From: Paenibacillus sp. SYP-B3998
Lineage (GTDB): Bacteria > Bacillota > Bacilli > Paenibacillales > NBRC-103111
DNA: 64,000 nt
Assembly (NCBI RefSeq): GCF_010820665.1
Contig: NZ_JAAIKC010000014.1
Location: 62,001-126,000, forward strand
Direction: 5' to 3'
Below the pieces are notes generated by a model that saw only the letters and a list, made by a program, of their open reading frames with translations, ran no database searches and was not told the DNA's origin. Numbering within the stretch: position 1 is the first letter of the stretch; the number at the start of each line of letters is the position of its first letter. Positions 1-8,372 of the stretch are shown piece after piece. Both the position numbers and the translations under genes were made by a program.

Positions 1-1
1 C

Positions 2-157
2 CTGCTCCTTGGATTCTTGAATGCAGAAGTACAATACGCTCAGCAGCAGCTTTCCTTGCAAGTTAATGATAATCAAGGACTAGTTGTTCATTTCCGTTGC
101 CTCTTTCGTTGCGCAAGAACCTTTGATGAAGATATCCTATTTTTCATTTTCAAATAG
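2..157 (+). CDS. Possible 3' end of an unidentified CDS (cut by window start)
   Basis: An open frame enters from the left edge and runs 51 codons to a TAG at 155-157. The residues are mixed and not low-complexity (it contains LQVNDNQGLVVHF, then two cysteines and an acidic stretch), but I recognise no family. There is no start codon because the frame begins outside the window. It could equally be a chance open frame; coding status is a guess. Confidence 0.25.
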   Translation: MLLGFLNAEVQYAQQQLSLQVNDNQGLVVHFRCLFRCARTFDEDILFFIFK

Positions 158-190
158 CAAACATTGTCCTCAGCGTTCCCCATAATCAAT

Positions 191-222
191 TTACCGAGAG
201 CTTACACGAAGTGCATAAGTCA
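191..222 (+). repeat. Left arm of a 32-bp perfect inverted repeat around doxX
   Basis: This 32-base segment (starts TTACCGAGAG, ends GCATAAGTCA) is the exact reverse complement of 864-895. Similarity continues outward with scattered mismatches to about 175, where GTTCCCC matches GGGGAAC on the far side. The arms enclose about 640 bp holding only the doxX-like gene. No target-site duplication is obvious. It may be the ends of a small non-autonomous mobile element, a pair of REP-like elements, or an invertible segment. Confidence 0.75.
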
Positions 223-233
223 AGCTAACACTA

Positions 234-776
234 TCAATCGTTTGGAGATGATGGTAAATATTTCGGCTTCACGCGAAGAGAAATTAGCAGGTTATCAAAC
301 CATCCGCGCAAAATAGGAAGGATCCAATAATCCATACCGAATTTTCCTGCGTTGGCTCCAGCTGCAATAACGATAAAACCAAGCAGTATAAACCATGGAT
401 TCGAACTAACAGTGCCAGAGAATATATACATAAAGTTCATAAACAAGCCAAAGAAAATAGCCGTAGTTGTCAATGCACCAAGCAGAAGACCCAAACCTAC
501 AAGAAATTCCCCCCAAGGTACGATAACATTAAAAATGCCAACATTCGGCAATGCAAAGTTTTTCAAAAAAGAAACGTAGCTAACATATAGCATGTCATTC
601 GAGCCAGATGCAAGAACAGGTTTAGCAATGGCACCACTCAAAAATCCTGAGGCATCAAATGCTTTTTCGCCAGTAATCTTGTGCCAACCCGCCATTACCC
701 ATTTAACTCCAAGATACAATCGCATAAGCGTCAAAAACGCTGCCGCAAGTTTACTTCCTCGTAACCAATTCATCAT
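234..776 (-). CDS. DoxX/DoxD family membrane protein
   Basis: A 180-residue integral membrane protein with about four hydrophobic segments. The N-terminal LRLYLGVKWVMAGWHKI-like stretch and the later PWGEFLVGLGLLLGALT segment are typical of the DoxX/DoxD family, small membrane proteins linked to quinone-dependent redox functions such as thiosulfate:quinone oxidoreductase. The Bacillales homologues have no settled role. The start ATG at 776 has GGAGAT eight bases upstream; a second ATG follows directly. It stands alone and is bracketed by the inverted repeat at 191-222/864-895, with no co-transcribed neighbour. The family call is fairly firm; the function is open. Confidence 0.8.
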   Translation of the reverse strand: MMNWLRGSKLAAAFLTLMRLYLGVKWVMAGWHKITGEKAFDASGFLSGAIAKPVLASGSNDMLYVSYVSFLKNFALPNVGIFNVIVPWGEFLVGLGLLLGALTTTAIFFGLFMNFMYIFSGTVSSNPWFILLGFIVIAAGANAGKFGMDYWILPILRGWFDNLLISLRVKPKYLPSSPND

Positions 777-863
777 AATAAATCATCTCCAATACCTATT
801 TTTTTGTATATCTCCGTACGCTTGTTTGTTTATCCCTCCTATCTCAAAATAATATTCATGTGA

Positions 864-895
864 TGACTTATGCACTTCGTGTAAGCTCTCGGTAA
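864..895 (-). repeat. Right arm of the 32-bp inverted repeat around doxX
   Basis: Exact reverse complement of 191-222 (reads TGACTTATGC ... TCTCGGTAA). Homology continues outward to about 911 with a few mismatches and one extra C. Each arm contains a weak internal hairpin (CTTA..CAC-TTC-GTG-TAAG), as REP-type elements do. Confidence 0.75.
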
Positions 896-1150
896 ACGGG
901 ATATGGGGAACCGCTATTTTCTACCGATTACTGTATCGTGCAAGTAACTATTCCTTCTGTTATATGGGCATAAAATATTCAACCCAAGTATAGCTATCCT
1001 CTTTCCAGTATATATTAGCCTATGGTAATTCCAAGGATAAATTCCCATTATATATAAGTTTAACTTGAGTTTTCATTGCTAATGAGGTAGGATTTTCAAG
1101 CTTTTCCCGTCGATTGAGAATGTACTACTAATTTAGAGAGGGGATGTGTT
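896..1150. other. AT-rich intergenic stretch without a recognisable gene
   Basis: About 250 bases with no convincing open frame on either strand. It probably holds the doxX promoter on the minus strand, but no clean -35/-10 pair stands out. Confidence 0.5.
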
Positions 1151-1216
1151 TTGGAAAATAAAGAAGCAGAATTACAGGAAGTTGAGGAAGGAATCAGGCA
1201 CACGAAAGATCGGTGA
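1151..1216 (+). pseudogene. Short ORF, possible N-terminal remnant of an IS630-type transposase
   Basis: A TTG start at 1151 follows GAGAGGGG with correct spacing and opens a 21-residue acidic peptide ending GIRHTKDR before TGA. From memory, IS630-family transposases of Bacillales often begin with a similar helix followed by a GIR.TKD motif. Here the frame stops exactly after that motif and nothing transposase-like follows. It may be an IS remnant, a small peptide gene, or chance. The assignment rests on recollection of family N-termini, not on a search. Confidence 0.25.
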
Positions 1217-1513
1217 ATGTAAAAGGGTGGCTAGGCTCTATGGCGGAATATTAGGCAAGTGTGGAATAACTCGGTTCATCGCCTTTTATTTTTGTTTGTC
1301 TGTTCCGGCGCTTACTTGCAGCGTTGTAAATATATGCCTCAATTTATGAATATGCTTCAGGTTCTTCGTTAAAATCGGCGAGATGGGTTCTTTCACGATG
1401 GTACTCCTTGATTGAACTCCTGCCATAGAGGTTTCCTCTTTTCACAATTTCATTTTGGTTGGGATAACCAATATAAAAGGAATTTTCACTGGATAAAGCT
1501 ATTAAAGCACATA
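1217..1513. other. Intergenic stretch, no gene seen
   Basis: About 300 bases between the short ORF and the xylB terminator. Open frames here lack ribosome binding sites and resemble no family. Confidence 0.5.
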
Positions 1514-1546
1514 TAAAAGAGGTCAGCCAGTAAACTCTGGCTAACC
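1514..1546 (-). terminator. Rho-independent terminator of xylAB
   Basis: On the minus strand a 10-bp stem (GGTTAGCCAG / CTGGCTGACC, one G-U pair) with a 6-base loop is followed by TCTTTTAT. It lies about 65 bases beyond the xylB stop codon. Confidence 0.8.
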
Positions 1547-1611
1547 TGATTTGGAAACGGACATTGATGATATTATTACCACAAAATATCGACCAATGCC
1601 TCCTATATGTC

Positions 1612-3105
1612 CTACCTGAAACAAGACAACTCATCACAAAGTTGTTTCGTCCGATCATATATACATTGATAAAGACGGTACAGCTGCTCATATCGTTCGA
1701 CATTCGCCGGAATCGGCAGATAAGTTTGTGCTGGCTTCAAGAATACTTCGGCACACTCTTCCAGCGAATCGAACCACCCACAGCCCACTGCCGCTAGTAT
1801 CGCTGCGCCCATGGCTGGTCCTTGTTCACTTTCAAGTCGAATCACATTTGTGTTAAACACATCCGCCTGCATCTGCAGCCATGTCTCATTTTTGGAACCA
1901 CCGCCGATAGAAATGAGCATATCGATCCTTTTACCAGCCAAACGCAAAATATCAACTGATTCTCGCAGTGAGAATGTGATTCCTTCAACGACCGACCGGA
2001 CAAGATGATCTCGAGTATGGGATCCATCCATTCCGATGAAGCTGGCGCGGATGGTTGCATCCGAATGCGGCGTCCGCTCACCTACCAAATACGGTGTGAA
2101 TAAAAGTCCTTTCGAACCAATCGGCATTTTATCAATACCTTCGAGCAATTCGTTGAACGGCACGCCTGGTGCAAACGTATCGCGAAACCACTGCAGACTG
2201 TAGCCCGCAGCCAGCGTAACGCCCATCGCATAATAAGAATCCTGCTTGGCATGATTGAAAAAATGCGACTTGCCGGACACGTCGAGTTGTTTATTATCTT
2301 CATAAGCCAGGATCACCCCGGAAGTGCCAATGCTGCATAGCGTTTTGCCGTTGCTGAGAATGCCTGCACCAATCGCCCCACATGCATTGTCAGCTCCGCC
2401 AGCAAACACCTTTGTTGTAGGCTTCAATCCCGTTCTCGATGCAAAATCTGGCAATAACGTCCCGACAAATGAATGCGATTCCACGAGCGGCGGGCAAAGT
2501 CCCATGTCGATACCTGTTGCATCACAGATATCAGAGCTCCATTGCTTCTCGACTATGTCGAGAAGCAATGTACCTGCCGCATCCGAATATTCAGTTGAAA
2601 TATGTCCCGTCATGCGAAAGCGCAAGTAGTCTTTTGGCAACAGGAATATGGCAGCCTGATGAAACAACTCCGGTTCGTGTTCTTTCACCCAAAGCAGCTT
2701 TGGTAAAGTAAATCCTTCTAACGCGGCATTCTTGGCGACTTCTAACAACTTATCTCCAAGCACCGCTTCAATATCCCGACACTGCTTGGTTGTCCTCAGG
2801 TCGTTCCATAATATTGCATTGCGAAGCACCTGACCATCTTTATTCAACAGTACTAATCCGTGCATTTGTCCGGAAAAGGAAATGCCCTCGATAGCCTCCC
2901 CAACAACGTTAGACTCTGTTAACAGTTTATGAAGTGCCAACTCCGTTTTCTCGACCCAATCCTCCGGATGTTGTTCGCTGTATCCCGATTGTTCATAAAT
3001 TAGCGGATAGCTTTCAGATGCCTCATAGCAAACATTTCCACTCCGATCTACAAGCATCGTTTTGACGGAGCTTGTGCCTAAATCAATGCCTATAACATAA
3101 TTCAT
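1612..3105 (-). CDS. xylB: Xylulokinase
   Basis: Phosphorylates D-xylulose to xylulose 5-phosphate (EC 2.7.1.17), the second step of xylose breakdown. It is a FGGY-family sugar kinase of usual length (497 residues), with the N-terminal phosphate-binding motif GIDLGTSSVK, the ISFSGQMHG segment, ILWNDLR, the GGADNACGAIGAG motif and the C-terminal GGGSKN adenosine-binding motif. The first ATG (3111) lies directly against the Shine-Dalgarno sequence GGGAGAG, so the second ATG at 3105, six bases beyond it, is the better start. It follows xylA by about 32 bases and ends at a terminator, so the two form one operon controlled by XylR. Confidence 0.95.
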   Translation of the reverse strand: MNYVIGIDLGTSSVKTMLVDRSGNVCYEASESYPLIYEQSGYSEQHPEDWVEKTELALHKLLTESNVVGEAIEGISFSGQMHGLVLLNKDGQVLRNAILWNDLRTTKQCRDIEAVLGDKLLEVAKNAALEGFTLPKLLWVKEHEPELFHQAAIFLLPKDYLRFRMTGHISTEYSDAAGTLLLDIVEKQWSSDICDATGIDMGLCPPLVESHSFVGTLLPDFASRTGLKPTTKVFAGGADNACGAIGAGILSNGKTLCSIGTSGVILAYEDNKQLDVSGKSHFFNHAKQDSYYAMGVTLAAGYSLQWFRDTFAPGVPFNELLEGIDKMPIGSKGLLFTPYLVGERTPHSDATIRASFIGMDGSHTRDHLVRSVVEGITFSLRESVDILRLAGKRIDMLISIGGGSKNETWLQMQADVFNTNVIRLESEQGPAMGAAILAAVGCGWFDSLEECAEVFLKPAQTYLPIPANVERYEQLYRLYQCIYDRTKQLCDELSCFR

Positions 3106-3137
3106 CTTCATCTCTCCCAGTGAATTGCCTATACCTC

Positions 3138-4451
3138 CTATTCGGACAGTAGATATTCGTTAACGATCGATTTGATCAACTCATGGCGACCTGATTCGTT
3201 ACGGATCGGATTGTTCTGAAGCGCGTATTGTTCTAAAGAGCGAAGCGTCGCTTTTCCACTAACGATTTCAGCACCAATGCCTTCTTTGAAACTGCGATAA
3301 CGGTTATCGATTATATTCTCAAGTACGCGATCTTCCAAAAGCTTTGCTGCCACTTTTAACCCTTTGGAATAGCAGTCCATTCCGGCAATGTGCGCATAGA
3401 ATAAATCCTCCGGATCGAAGGAAGCGCGGCGCACTTTCGCGTCGAAATTCACGCCTCCTTTACCTATGCCGCCGTTTTGCAGCACTTCGTACATTGCCAA
3501 CACAGTAGAATACAGATCGGTCGGAAATTCGTCTGTATCCCATCCAAGCAGCAGATCCCCCTGATTAGCGTCTAACGAACCAAGCATGCCATGCATACGT
3601 GCTACGCGCAGTTCATGCTCAAACGTGTGTCCTGCAAGAGTAGCATGATTGGCTTCCAAATTCAGCTTAAAATGTTCCTTCAATCCATAGTTTTGCAGGA
3701 AAGCAATCGTTGTTGCCGCATCAAAATCGTACTGGTGCTTCGTAGGCTCTTTCGGTTTTGGTTCGATAAGAAACTGCGCGTCAAAGTCAATTTCTTTGGC
3801 ATAATCAATTGCCATCCAATACAACTTGGCCAAGTTGTCAAGCTCCAGTTTCATATCTGTATTTAGCAATGTCTCATAACCTTCGCGGCCTCCCCAAAAC
3901 ACATAGTTTTCCGCGCCAAGCTCTTTCCCGACCTCTAACCCCTTTTTCACCTGCGCCGCTGAGTAAGCGTATACATCTGCATTACAGGTGGTCCCTGCAC
4001 CATGGACAAAACGAGGGTTCGAAAACATATTTTGAGTGTTCCACAGTAGTTTCACACTACTTGTTCTCATGTTCTGTTTAATCAAATCTACGATAGTATC
4101 CAAATTCTTATTTGTTTCTTGCAGCGTAGCGCCTTCTGGTGCGATGTCGCGGTCATGAAAACAGAAATAAGGAATGTTCAATTTGGTTATTAGCTCAAAA
4201 GCAGCTTCTACGCGTGCTTTTGCCAGATCAAGTCCGCTAAAGTGATCCCAAGCGCGAATATTCGTTTGGGCTCCGAACGGGTCTGTTCCTTCACCTGTCA
4301 ACGTGTGCCAATAGGACACAGCAAAGCGCAAGTGTTCCTCCATCGTTTTTCCTGCTATTATCTCGCTCGGATTATAATGTTTAAAAGCCAATGGATTTTT
4401 CGAACCCCTGCCTTCAAATTGAATGTTTTCGATGCCATCAAAATAAGTCAT
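3138..4451 (-). CDS. xylA: Xylose isomerase
   Basis: Converts D-xylose to D-xylulose (EC 5.3.1.5) in the cytoplasm. The 437-residue length fits the class II xylose isomerases of Bacillales. Visible signatures are the catalytic FCFHDRD motif (His99, Asp100, Asp102), [18 protein letters not shown], and the metal-binding [15 protein letters not shown] and [18 protein letters not shown] segments. The ATG is preceded by CGGGAGG at good spacing. It is the first gene of xylAB, with a promoter overlapped by the xyl operator at 4500-4536 and the divergent repressor gene xylR behind it. Confidence 0.97.
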   Translation of the reverse strand: MTYFDGIENIQFEGRGSKNPLAFKHYNPSEIIAGKTMEEHLRFAVSYWHTLTGEGTDPFGAQTNIRAWDHFSGLDLAKARVEAAFELITKLNIPYFCFHDRDIAPEGATLQETNKNLDTIVDLIKQNMRTSSVKLLWNTQNMFSNPRFVHGAGTTCNADVYAYSAAQVKKGLEVGKELGAENYVFWGGREGYETLLNTDMKLELDNLAKLYWMAIDYAKEIDFDAQFLIEPKPKEPTKHQYDFDAATTIAFLQNYGLKEHFKLNLEANHATLAGHTFEHELRVARMHGMLGSLDANQGDLLLGWDTDEFPTDLYSTVLAMYEVLQNGGIGKGGVNFDAKVRRASFDPEDLFYAHIAGMDCYSKGLKVAAKLLEDRVLENIIDNRYRSFKEGIGAEIVSGKATLRSLEQYALQNNPIRNESGRHELIKSIVNEYLLSE

Positions 4452-4486
4452 TGAAATTCCTCCCGTATGTTTAAAGTTACTTCTAT

Positions 4487-4515
4487 ATCATAATGCTTAT
4501 TAGTTTGTTTGTCTA
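4487..4515 (-). promoter_or_regulatory. xylAB promoter
   Basis: On the minus strand TAGACA (4510-4515) and TATGAT (4487-4492) are separated by exactly 17 bases, a good sigma-A promoter. The -35 box sits inside the xyl operator, so bound XylR would block RNA polymerase. Confidence 0.75.
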
Positions 4516-4536
4516 TCGAATAAACAAACTTACTAA
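4500..4536. promoter_or_regulatory. xyl operator (XylR binding site)
   Basis: An imperfect palindrome with outer arms TTAGT/ACTAA and inner arms GTTTGTTT/AAACAAAC closely resembles the XylR operators of Bacillus and relatives. It lies between xylA and divergent xylR, over the xylA -35 box. A weak candidate xylR promoter (TTGCAT 4544-4549, 17 bases, TACACT 4567-4572) lies just beyond it, so XylR may also limit its own synthesis. Confidence 0.85.
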
Positions 4537-4611
4537 TATAATCTTGCATTCTTAAACTTCCTCGCCTACACTAAGTAATTAATACATCCGTTAAACGAAT
4601 TGAGGGGCAGT

Positions 4612-5811
4612 ATGAAGACGACTGGAGATCAAAATCTCATTAAAAAAATTAATAAATCGATTGTATTGGATATGATCCGCGCTCATTCTCCTATATCAAG
4701 GGCTGCAGTCTCCGAAATGACAGGATTGAACAAAGGTACCGTTTCGAGCCTTGTGAATGAACTCATTGAAAGCGAACTCGTCTACGAAATCGGACCGGGC
4801 AAATCAAGCGGTGGTCGGAAACCGTTAATGCTGCTGTTCAATAAAATTGCTGGGTATGCAATTGGCGTTGAAATCGGATTGGCCAATATTTTTGCGGTGC
4901 TAACTAATTTGAATGGAGAGATTGTCGAAGAGAAAACCGTACCAATTCATCATACCGATGTAGACTACGTGATTCAAGAATTGAACGGAGCGATTCGCTC
5001 TATGATTGATCTCGCACCACAAAGCCCTTATGGCGTCGTGGGCATTGGCATTGGCGTACCAGGTATTGTTGATGAGCATGGAAATGTGCTTTTTGCACCG
5101 AATCTACAATGGGAGGGAATTCGTCTACAAGCGATCATTGCAGAAACGTTTGGATTGCCTGTCACGATCGATAATGAAGCAAATGCAGGCGTGCAAGGTG
5201 AGAAACAGTACGGGGCTGGCAAAGAAGCGACCAGCATCGTCTATATCAGTGTTGGGGATGGTATTGGTACAGGCATCATTTTAGGAAAGGAACTTTACAG
5301 AGGAGTATCTGGCCTTTCGGGAGAGATGGGACATATGACAATTGAGGCAAAGGGCAAGAAGTGCCGCTGTGGCAATAAAGGATGTTGGGAGCTGTATGCA
5401 TCGCTTCGAGCACTATTGGAACAAGCTAAAGCATTGCCAACCCTTCAGCACGAACTAAGTCAACACTCGGACACTCTGTTTGATTTCGATAGCTTGCTTG
5501 GTTTTACCAAAGCGGGGAATCCCGATATGATTCAGTTGTTTCATGAAATCGGTGAATATTTGGGTATTGGCATTGCAAATATTATCAATACATTTAACCC
5601 GGATTTGATTCTTATCGGAAACCGAATTGTACAGGCACAAAGTTGGATCGAAAGCGCCATTCAACGAACCGTTTCAGCAAGATCGCTACCTTATCACCGC
5701 AATCAGGTAAAGGTACAATTCGCACATTTAGACAAGCACTCGACAGTGCTTGGAGCAGCATTCTATGCGATCTCCGGTTTCTTGTCTAAAGATCGTGTAT
5801 CCATTGACTAA
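4612..5811 (+). CDS. xylR: Xylose operon repressor, ROK family
   Basis: Represses xylAB in the absence of xylose. The N-terminal 70 residues form a winged helix-turn-helix (ISRAAVSEMTGLNKGTVSSLV); the rest is a ROK sugar-kinase-like domain with GIGVPGIVD, the DNEANAG motif and the ROK zinc motif CRCGNKGCWE. A TTG at 4600 could extend the frame by four codons, but it overlaps the GAGGGG ribosome binding site, so ATG 4612 is chosen (399 residues). Divergent orientation and the operator between the two genes match the classic Firmicute arrangement. Confidence 0.93.
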   Translation: MKTTGDQNLIKKINKSIVLDMIRAHSPISRAAVSEMTGLNKGTVSSLVNELIESELVYEIGPGKSSGGRKPLMLLFNKIAGYAIGVEIGLANIFAVLTNLNGEIVEEKTVPIHHTDVDYVIQELNGAIRSMIDLAPQSPYGVVGIGIGVPGIVDEHGNVLFAPNLQWEGIRLQAIIAETFGLPVTIDNEANAGVQGEKQYGAGKEATSIVYISVGDGIGTGIILGKELYRGVSGLSGEMGHMTIEAKGKKCRCGNKGCWELYASLRALLEQAKALPTLQHELSQHSDTLFDFDSLLGFTKAGNPDMIQLFHEIGEYLGIGIANIINTFNPDLILIGNRIVQAQSWIESAIQRTVSARSLPYHRNQVKVQFAHLDKHSTVLGAAFYAISGFLSKDRVSID

Positions 5812-5930
5812 AGTCGGTTCGAATTAAAGATTATCTAACAGCCCAATCCATTCCCCGCCTCATCAGAGTCAGGACTTGAGGCATGCAGTTATGAAGCTAT
5901 CTTTCGCTAATTTATACCTCGATCTACAAA

Positions 5931-5966
5931 TGAAACAAACACCTCGAAATAGAAGTGTTTGTTTCA
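5931..5966. terminator. Hairpin between convergent xylR and the GH30 gene
   Basis: A long stem (TGAAACAAACAC / GTGTTTGTTTCA with one mismatch near the loop) lies between the two convergent stop codons. T-rich sequence on each side is modest, so it is probably a bidirectional terminator rather than a strong one-way terminator. Confidence 0.6.
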
Positions 5967-5975
5967 TATAACTTA

Positions 5976-7310
5976 TTATATGATTATTGTATTAAATGAG
6001 TTTGGTTCAAGCTCGCACTGAAGAGTGACCGTCCCGTTCGAAAGATTGAGTACGCGGTTATCTGAAAATGGATTAGCGACTACTACTACTTGCTCACCAG
6101 TCGGTGTTTCAAATGCAACAGCATTTCCGAACCAGGATCCTTTCAAACCTACCCGCTTCGAACCCGGGGGAACAAAGTGGGCAAAATGTTTCATTACATA
6201 GTATTCCGGATTCAATATCGACTTTTTGACGGCAGGATTAATGGTAATCATTGAATTTTGCTCCCATCCCCATGTACTCCGCCCCTTTGGTTCTAACACC
6301 ATATTCCAATAAATATAAGAGTTGACTCCATTAGTGAAATAATGCTGGTATAAATTAAACACATACTTCGCGTAAAACCACGTATTCTCGCCATCTCCGC
6401 ACTCATTTTCTGTTTGCATGTACCTAAGCTCCGGATAGCTTTGTACTGTACGTTGGATAGCGTACTTGCCAGCCCATTGATATCCGACTCCTTTGACATA
6501 CTTGTATGCTTCAGGATCGCTGAGAACAGTATGTGCATAAGCATCGTGATCTGCAGTCTTTTTTTTGAGCCATTCATCCCACGGTTCCGGCGCATTAATC
6601 GTACCTAACCAAATTTCCGTTTCCAAACCATTTTTCTCGAATGCCGGGCCCAGATAATCGCGAATAAATTCGCGAAGCTGTTCCCCTGTCCAGACACAAG
6701 AAGGAAACTTCTGGTCGGCGACGACTTCATTCTGCACATGAACCTGATGAATAGTAATCCCTTCTGCTCTGTATGCTTGAACGAATTTAACAAAATAAAG
6801 AGCATAAGCTTCAAGAATATCCTTTTCCCAACGCAATGTTCCGTAATTATAAGCTTTCGGGAATTTCATCCAAGTTGGCGGACTCCACGGCGAAGCAAAC
6901 AGCTTCAACTCCGGATTTAACTTCAATGCTTCTTTGATATAAGGTATCAAATACTTACGGTCCCGTTCGATGGTGAAATGCTCCATATCCAAATCGTCAT
7001 CTGTTTCGTTAAGACTGTACCACTCCATCGCGTAATCGCTGGCGCCAATCGGCAAACGACAAATGCTGAATCTGTGTTCTCCCTCCGGATGGAACAAGCT
7101 ATGGAGGACGTTCATCCGATCTTCTTCAGAAAGATGATGAAGCGCCGCGAAGCCCAATTCATTGAAGCAGCCTCCAAAACCTTCAATTGTTTGAAACATG
7201 TCATTCGTGATCAGGAGGTTCGAATCAGGTGTCTGAGTTTCAATGATTTGCTTTTCCTGCCATACCTGCTCTTCCGTGCTTGAGATCCAACGGTAATTAG
7301 AATTGATCAT
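5976..7310 (-). CDS. Glycoside hydrolase family 30 (glucosylceramidase/beta-xylosidase-like)
   Basis: A 444-residue retaining beta-glycosidase. The N-terminal TIEGFGGCFNELG motif, LASPWSPPTWMK-like loop (FASPWSPPTWMKF), the acid/base motif VQNE (Glu195) and nucleophile motif QTE (Glu301), plus a small C-terminal beta domain, are typical of GH30. No signal peptide is seen, so it probably acts inside the cell on imported oligosaccharides. The first ATG (7328) overlaps the GGAGGG ribosome binding site; ATG 7310 is preferred. Neighbouring xylose genes and sugar transporter suggest a beta-xyloside or beta-glucoside substrate, which the sequence alone does not settle. Confidence 0.88.
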   Translation of the reverse strand: MINSNYRWISSTEEQVWQEKQIIETQTPDSNLLITNDMFQTIEGFGGCFNELGFAALHHLSEEDRMNVLHSLFHPEGEHRFSICRLPIGASDYAMEWYSLNETDDDLDMEHFTIERDRKYLIPYIKEALKLNPELKLFASPWSPPTWMKFPKAYNYGTLRWEKDILEAYALYFVKFVQAYRAEGITIHQVHVQNEVVADQKFPSCVWTGEQLREFIRDYLGPAFEKNGLETEIWLGTINAPEPWDEWLKKKTADHDAYAHTVLSDPEAYKYVKGVGYQWAGKYAIQRTVQSYPELRYMQTENECGDGENTWFYAKYVFNLYQHYFTNGVNSYIYWNMVLEPKGRSTWGWEQNSMITINPAVKKSILNPEYYVMKHFAHFVPPGSKRVGLKGSWFGNAVAFETPTGEQVVVVANPFSDNRVLNLSNGTVTLQCELEPNSFNTIII

Positions 7311-7431
7311 TACAATGTGTCCCTCCATAATTAGGCTTGATTTTCCTTACCGTCTTAGTATAGATTGAATTGAATAGGCAGAAGATTGTCCAAACAACGA
7401 GGTTTTTACCCAAATCAAAGGTGGTTCAACC

Positions 7432-8325
7432 ATGAGCAAATTGACTCTTAAAGAGGGCTCGTCAGACCAAGTGCAATGGCTTCCGGCAATAGATTGGAAT
7501 GTAAAGTTCTTTGGCGCACATGAACAAATGGTTAAGAATAATTGGAGCGCTCCAAAAGAATCTCACATCGGATTTGAAATCATCCTGATATTGGATGGTT
7601 GTCAAGAGACACTTATTGAAGGAAATCCGTATATTCTCCAAGCCGGTGATATGATTCTAATTCCGCCTGGCTTTAAACATCTTAATCGATGTATTTCAAA
7701 AAACGGGATGCACTATTTTTGTGCCCATTTTAATGTGGATGATCCGGATTTTCGGCAAGGAATGGCTAAGCTTGATCGATTGCTATTTCCAGCAGGTACA
7801 GAAGCAAACAACAAGATCAAACAAATATTGGATCATTGGATTTCAATGGTACGTAACCAAGGAGGCTACACAACGGCAGACAGGTTTCACATTCAGGTCC
7901 ATTTGTTCGAGTTATTCGGTATTCTAGCTCAAATGGTATCAAAAGAGGTAAAGAAACACAGTGCTGTTGCCCCTGCAACTATACATTATGCTCAATTGAT
8001 TGCTGAAGCGATCAAGGCAAGATTTAATCCCCATTTACCCCAGAACATAGAACTAACAATACAAATAGAAGATATCATCTCATCACTTGGAATTAGTCCT
8101 GGTTATGGTTTACAAGTATTTCGTAAAGTTTTCGGAGTATCGCCGCGTCAATATCTGTCTGAACTAAAACTGCACGAAGCCAAGGTATTGATCCAGCAGC
8201 CCGATCTTGCACTTAAAGAAATCGCATCCCGATTAGGCTATGCACATTTATCACATTTCAGCCGGCAGTTCAAGCGATGGACTGGAATAAGTCCGTTGCA
8301 GTACCGTCAGAAAAGTACATGGTAA
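7432..8325 (+). CDS. AraC family transcriptional regulator
   Basis: A 297-residue regulator: an N-terminal cupin-like sensor domain (residues about 40-110, with the IGFEIILILDG and AGDMILIPPG strands) and two C-terminal helix-turn-helix motifs (residues about 195-295, ending GYAHLSHFSRQFKRWTGISPLQYR). It is divergent from the GH30 gene (about 120 bases apart) and convergent with the ABC permease, so it most likely controls one or both in response to a sugar. The start has AAAGGTGG seven bases upstream. Confidence 0.9.
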   Translation: MSKLTLKEGSSDQVQWLPAIDWNVKFFGAHEQMVKNNWSAPKESHIGFEIILILDGCQETLIEGNPYILQAGDMILIPPGFKHLNRCISKNGMHYFCAHFNVDDPDFRQGMAKLDRLLFPAGTEANNKIKQILDHWISMVRNQGGYTTADRFHIQVHLFELFGILAQMVSKEVKKHSAVAPATIHYAQLIAEAIKARFNPHLPQNIELTIQIEDIISSLGISPGYGLQVFRKVFGVSPRQYLSELKLHEAKVLIQQPDLALKEIASRLGYAHLSHFSRQFKRWTGISPLQYRQKSTW

Positions 8326-8372
8326 CCATCTATATTACGAAACTGTATAGGATCGTTACTTTCTCTTTGCAT

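Noticed and set aside
175-911. Tn3-family ends, suggested by GGGG at the outer edge of the doxX repeat
   Set aside because: The GGGG motif points away from the enclosed gene, no 38-bp Tn3 pattern or 5-bp target duplication is visible, and no transposase or resolvase is present.
1344-1703. 119-codon minus-strand frame overlapping the xylB 3' end
   Set aside because: No ribosome binding site, no family resemblance, and it overlaps xylB and its terminator.
5931-5966. Hairpin with AAACAAAC/GTTTGTTT arms as a second XylR operator
   Set aside because: The arms face outward, opposite to the xyl operator, and it lies between two convergent stop codons; a terminator fits better.
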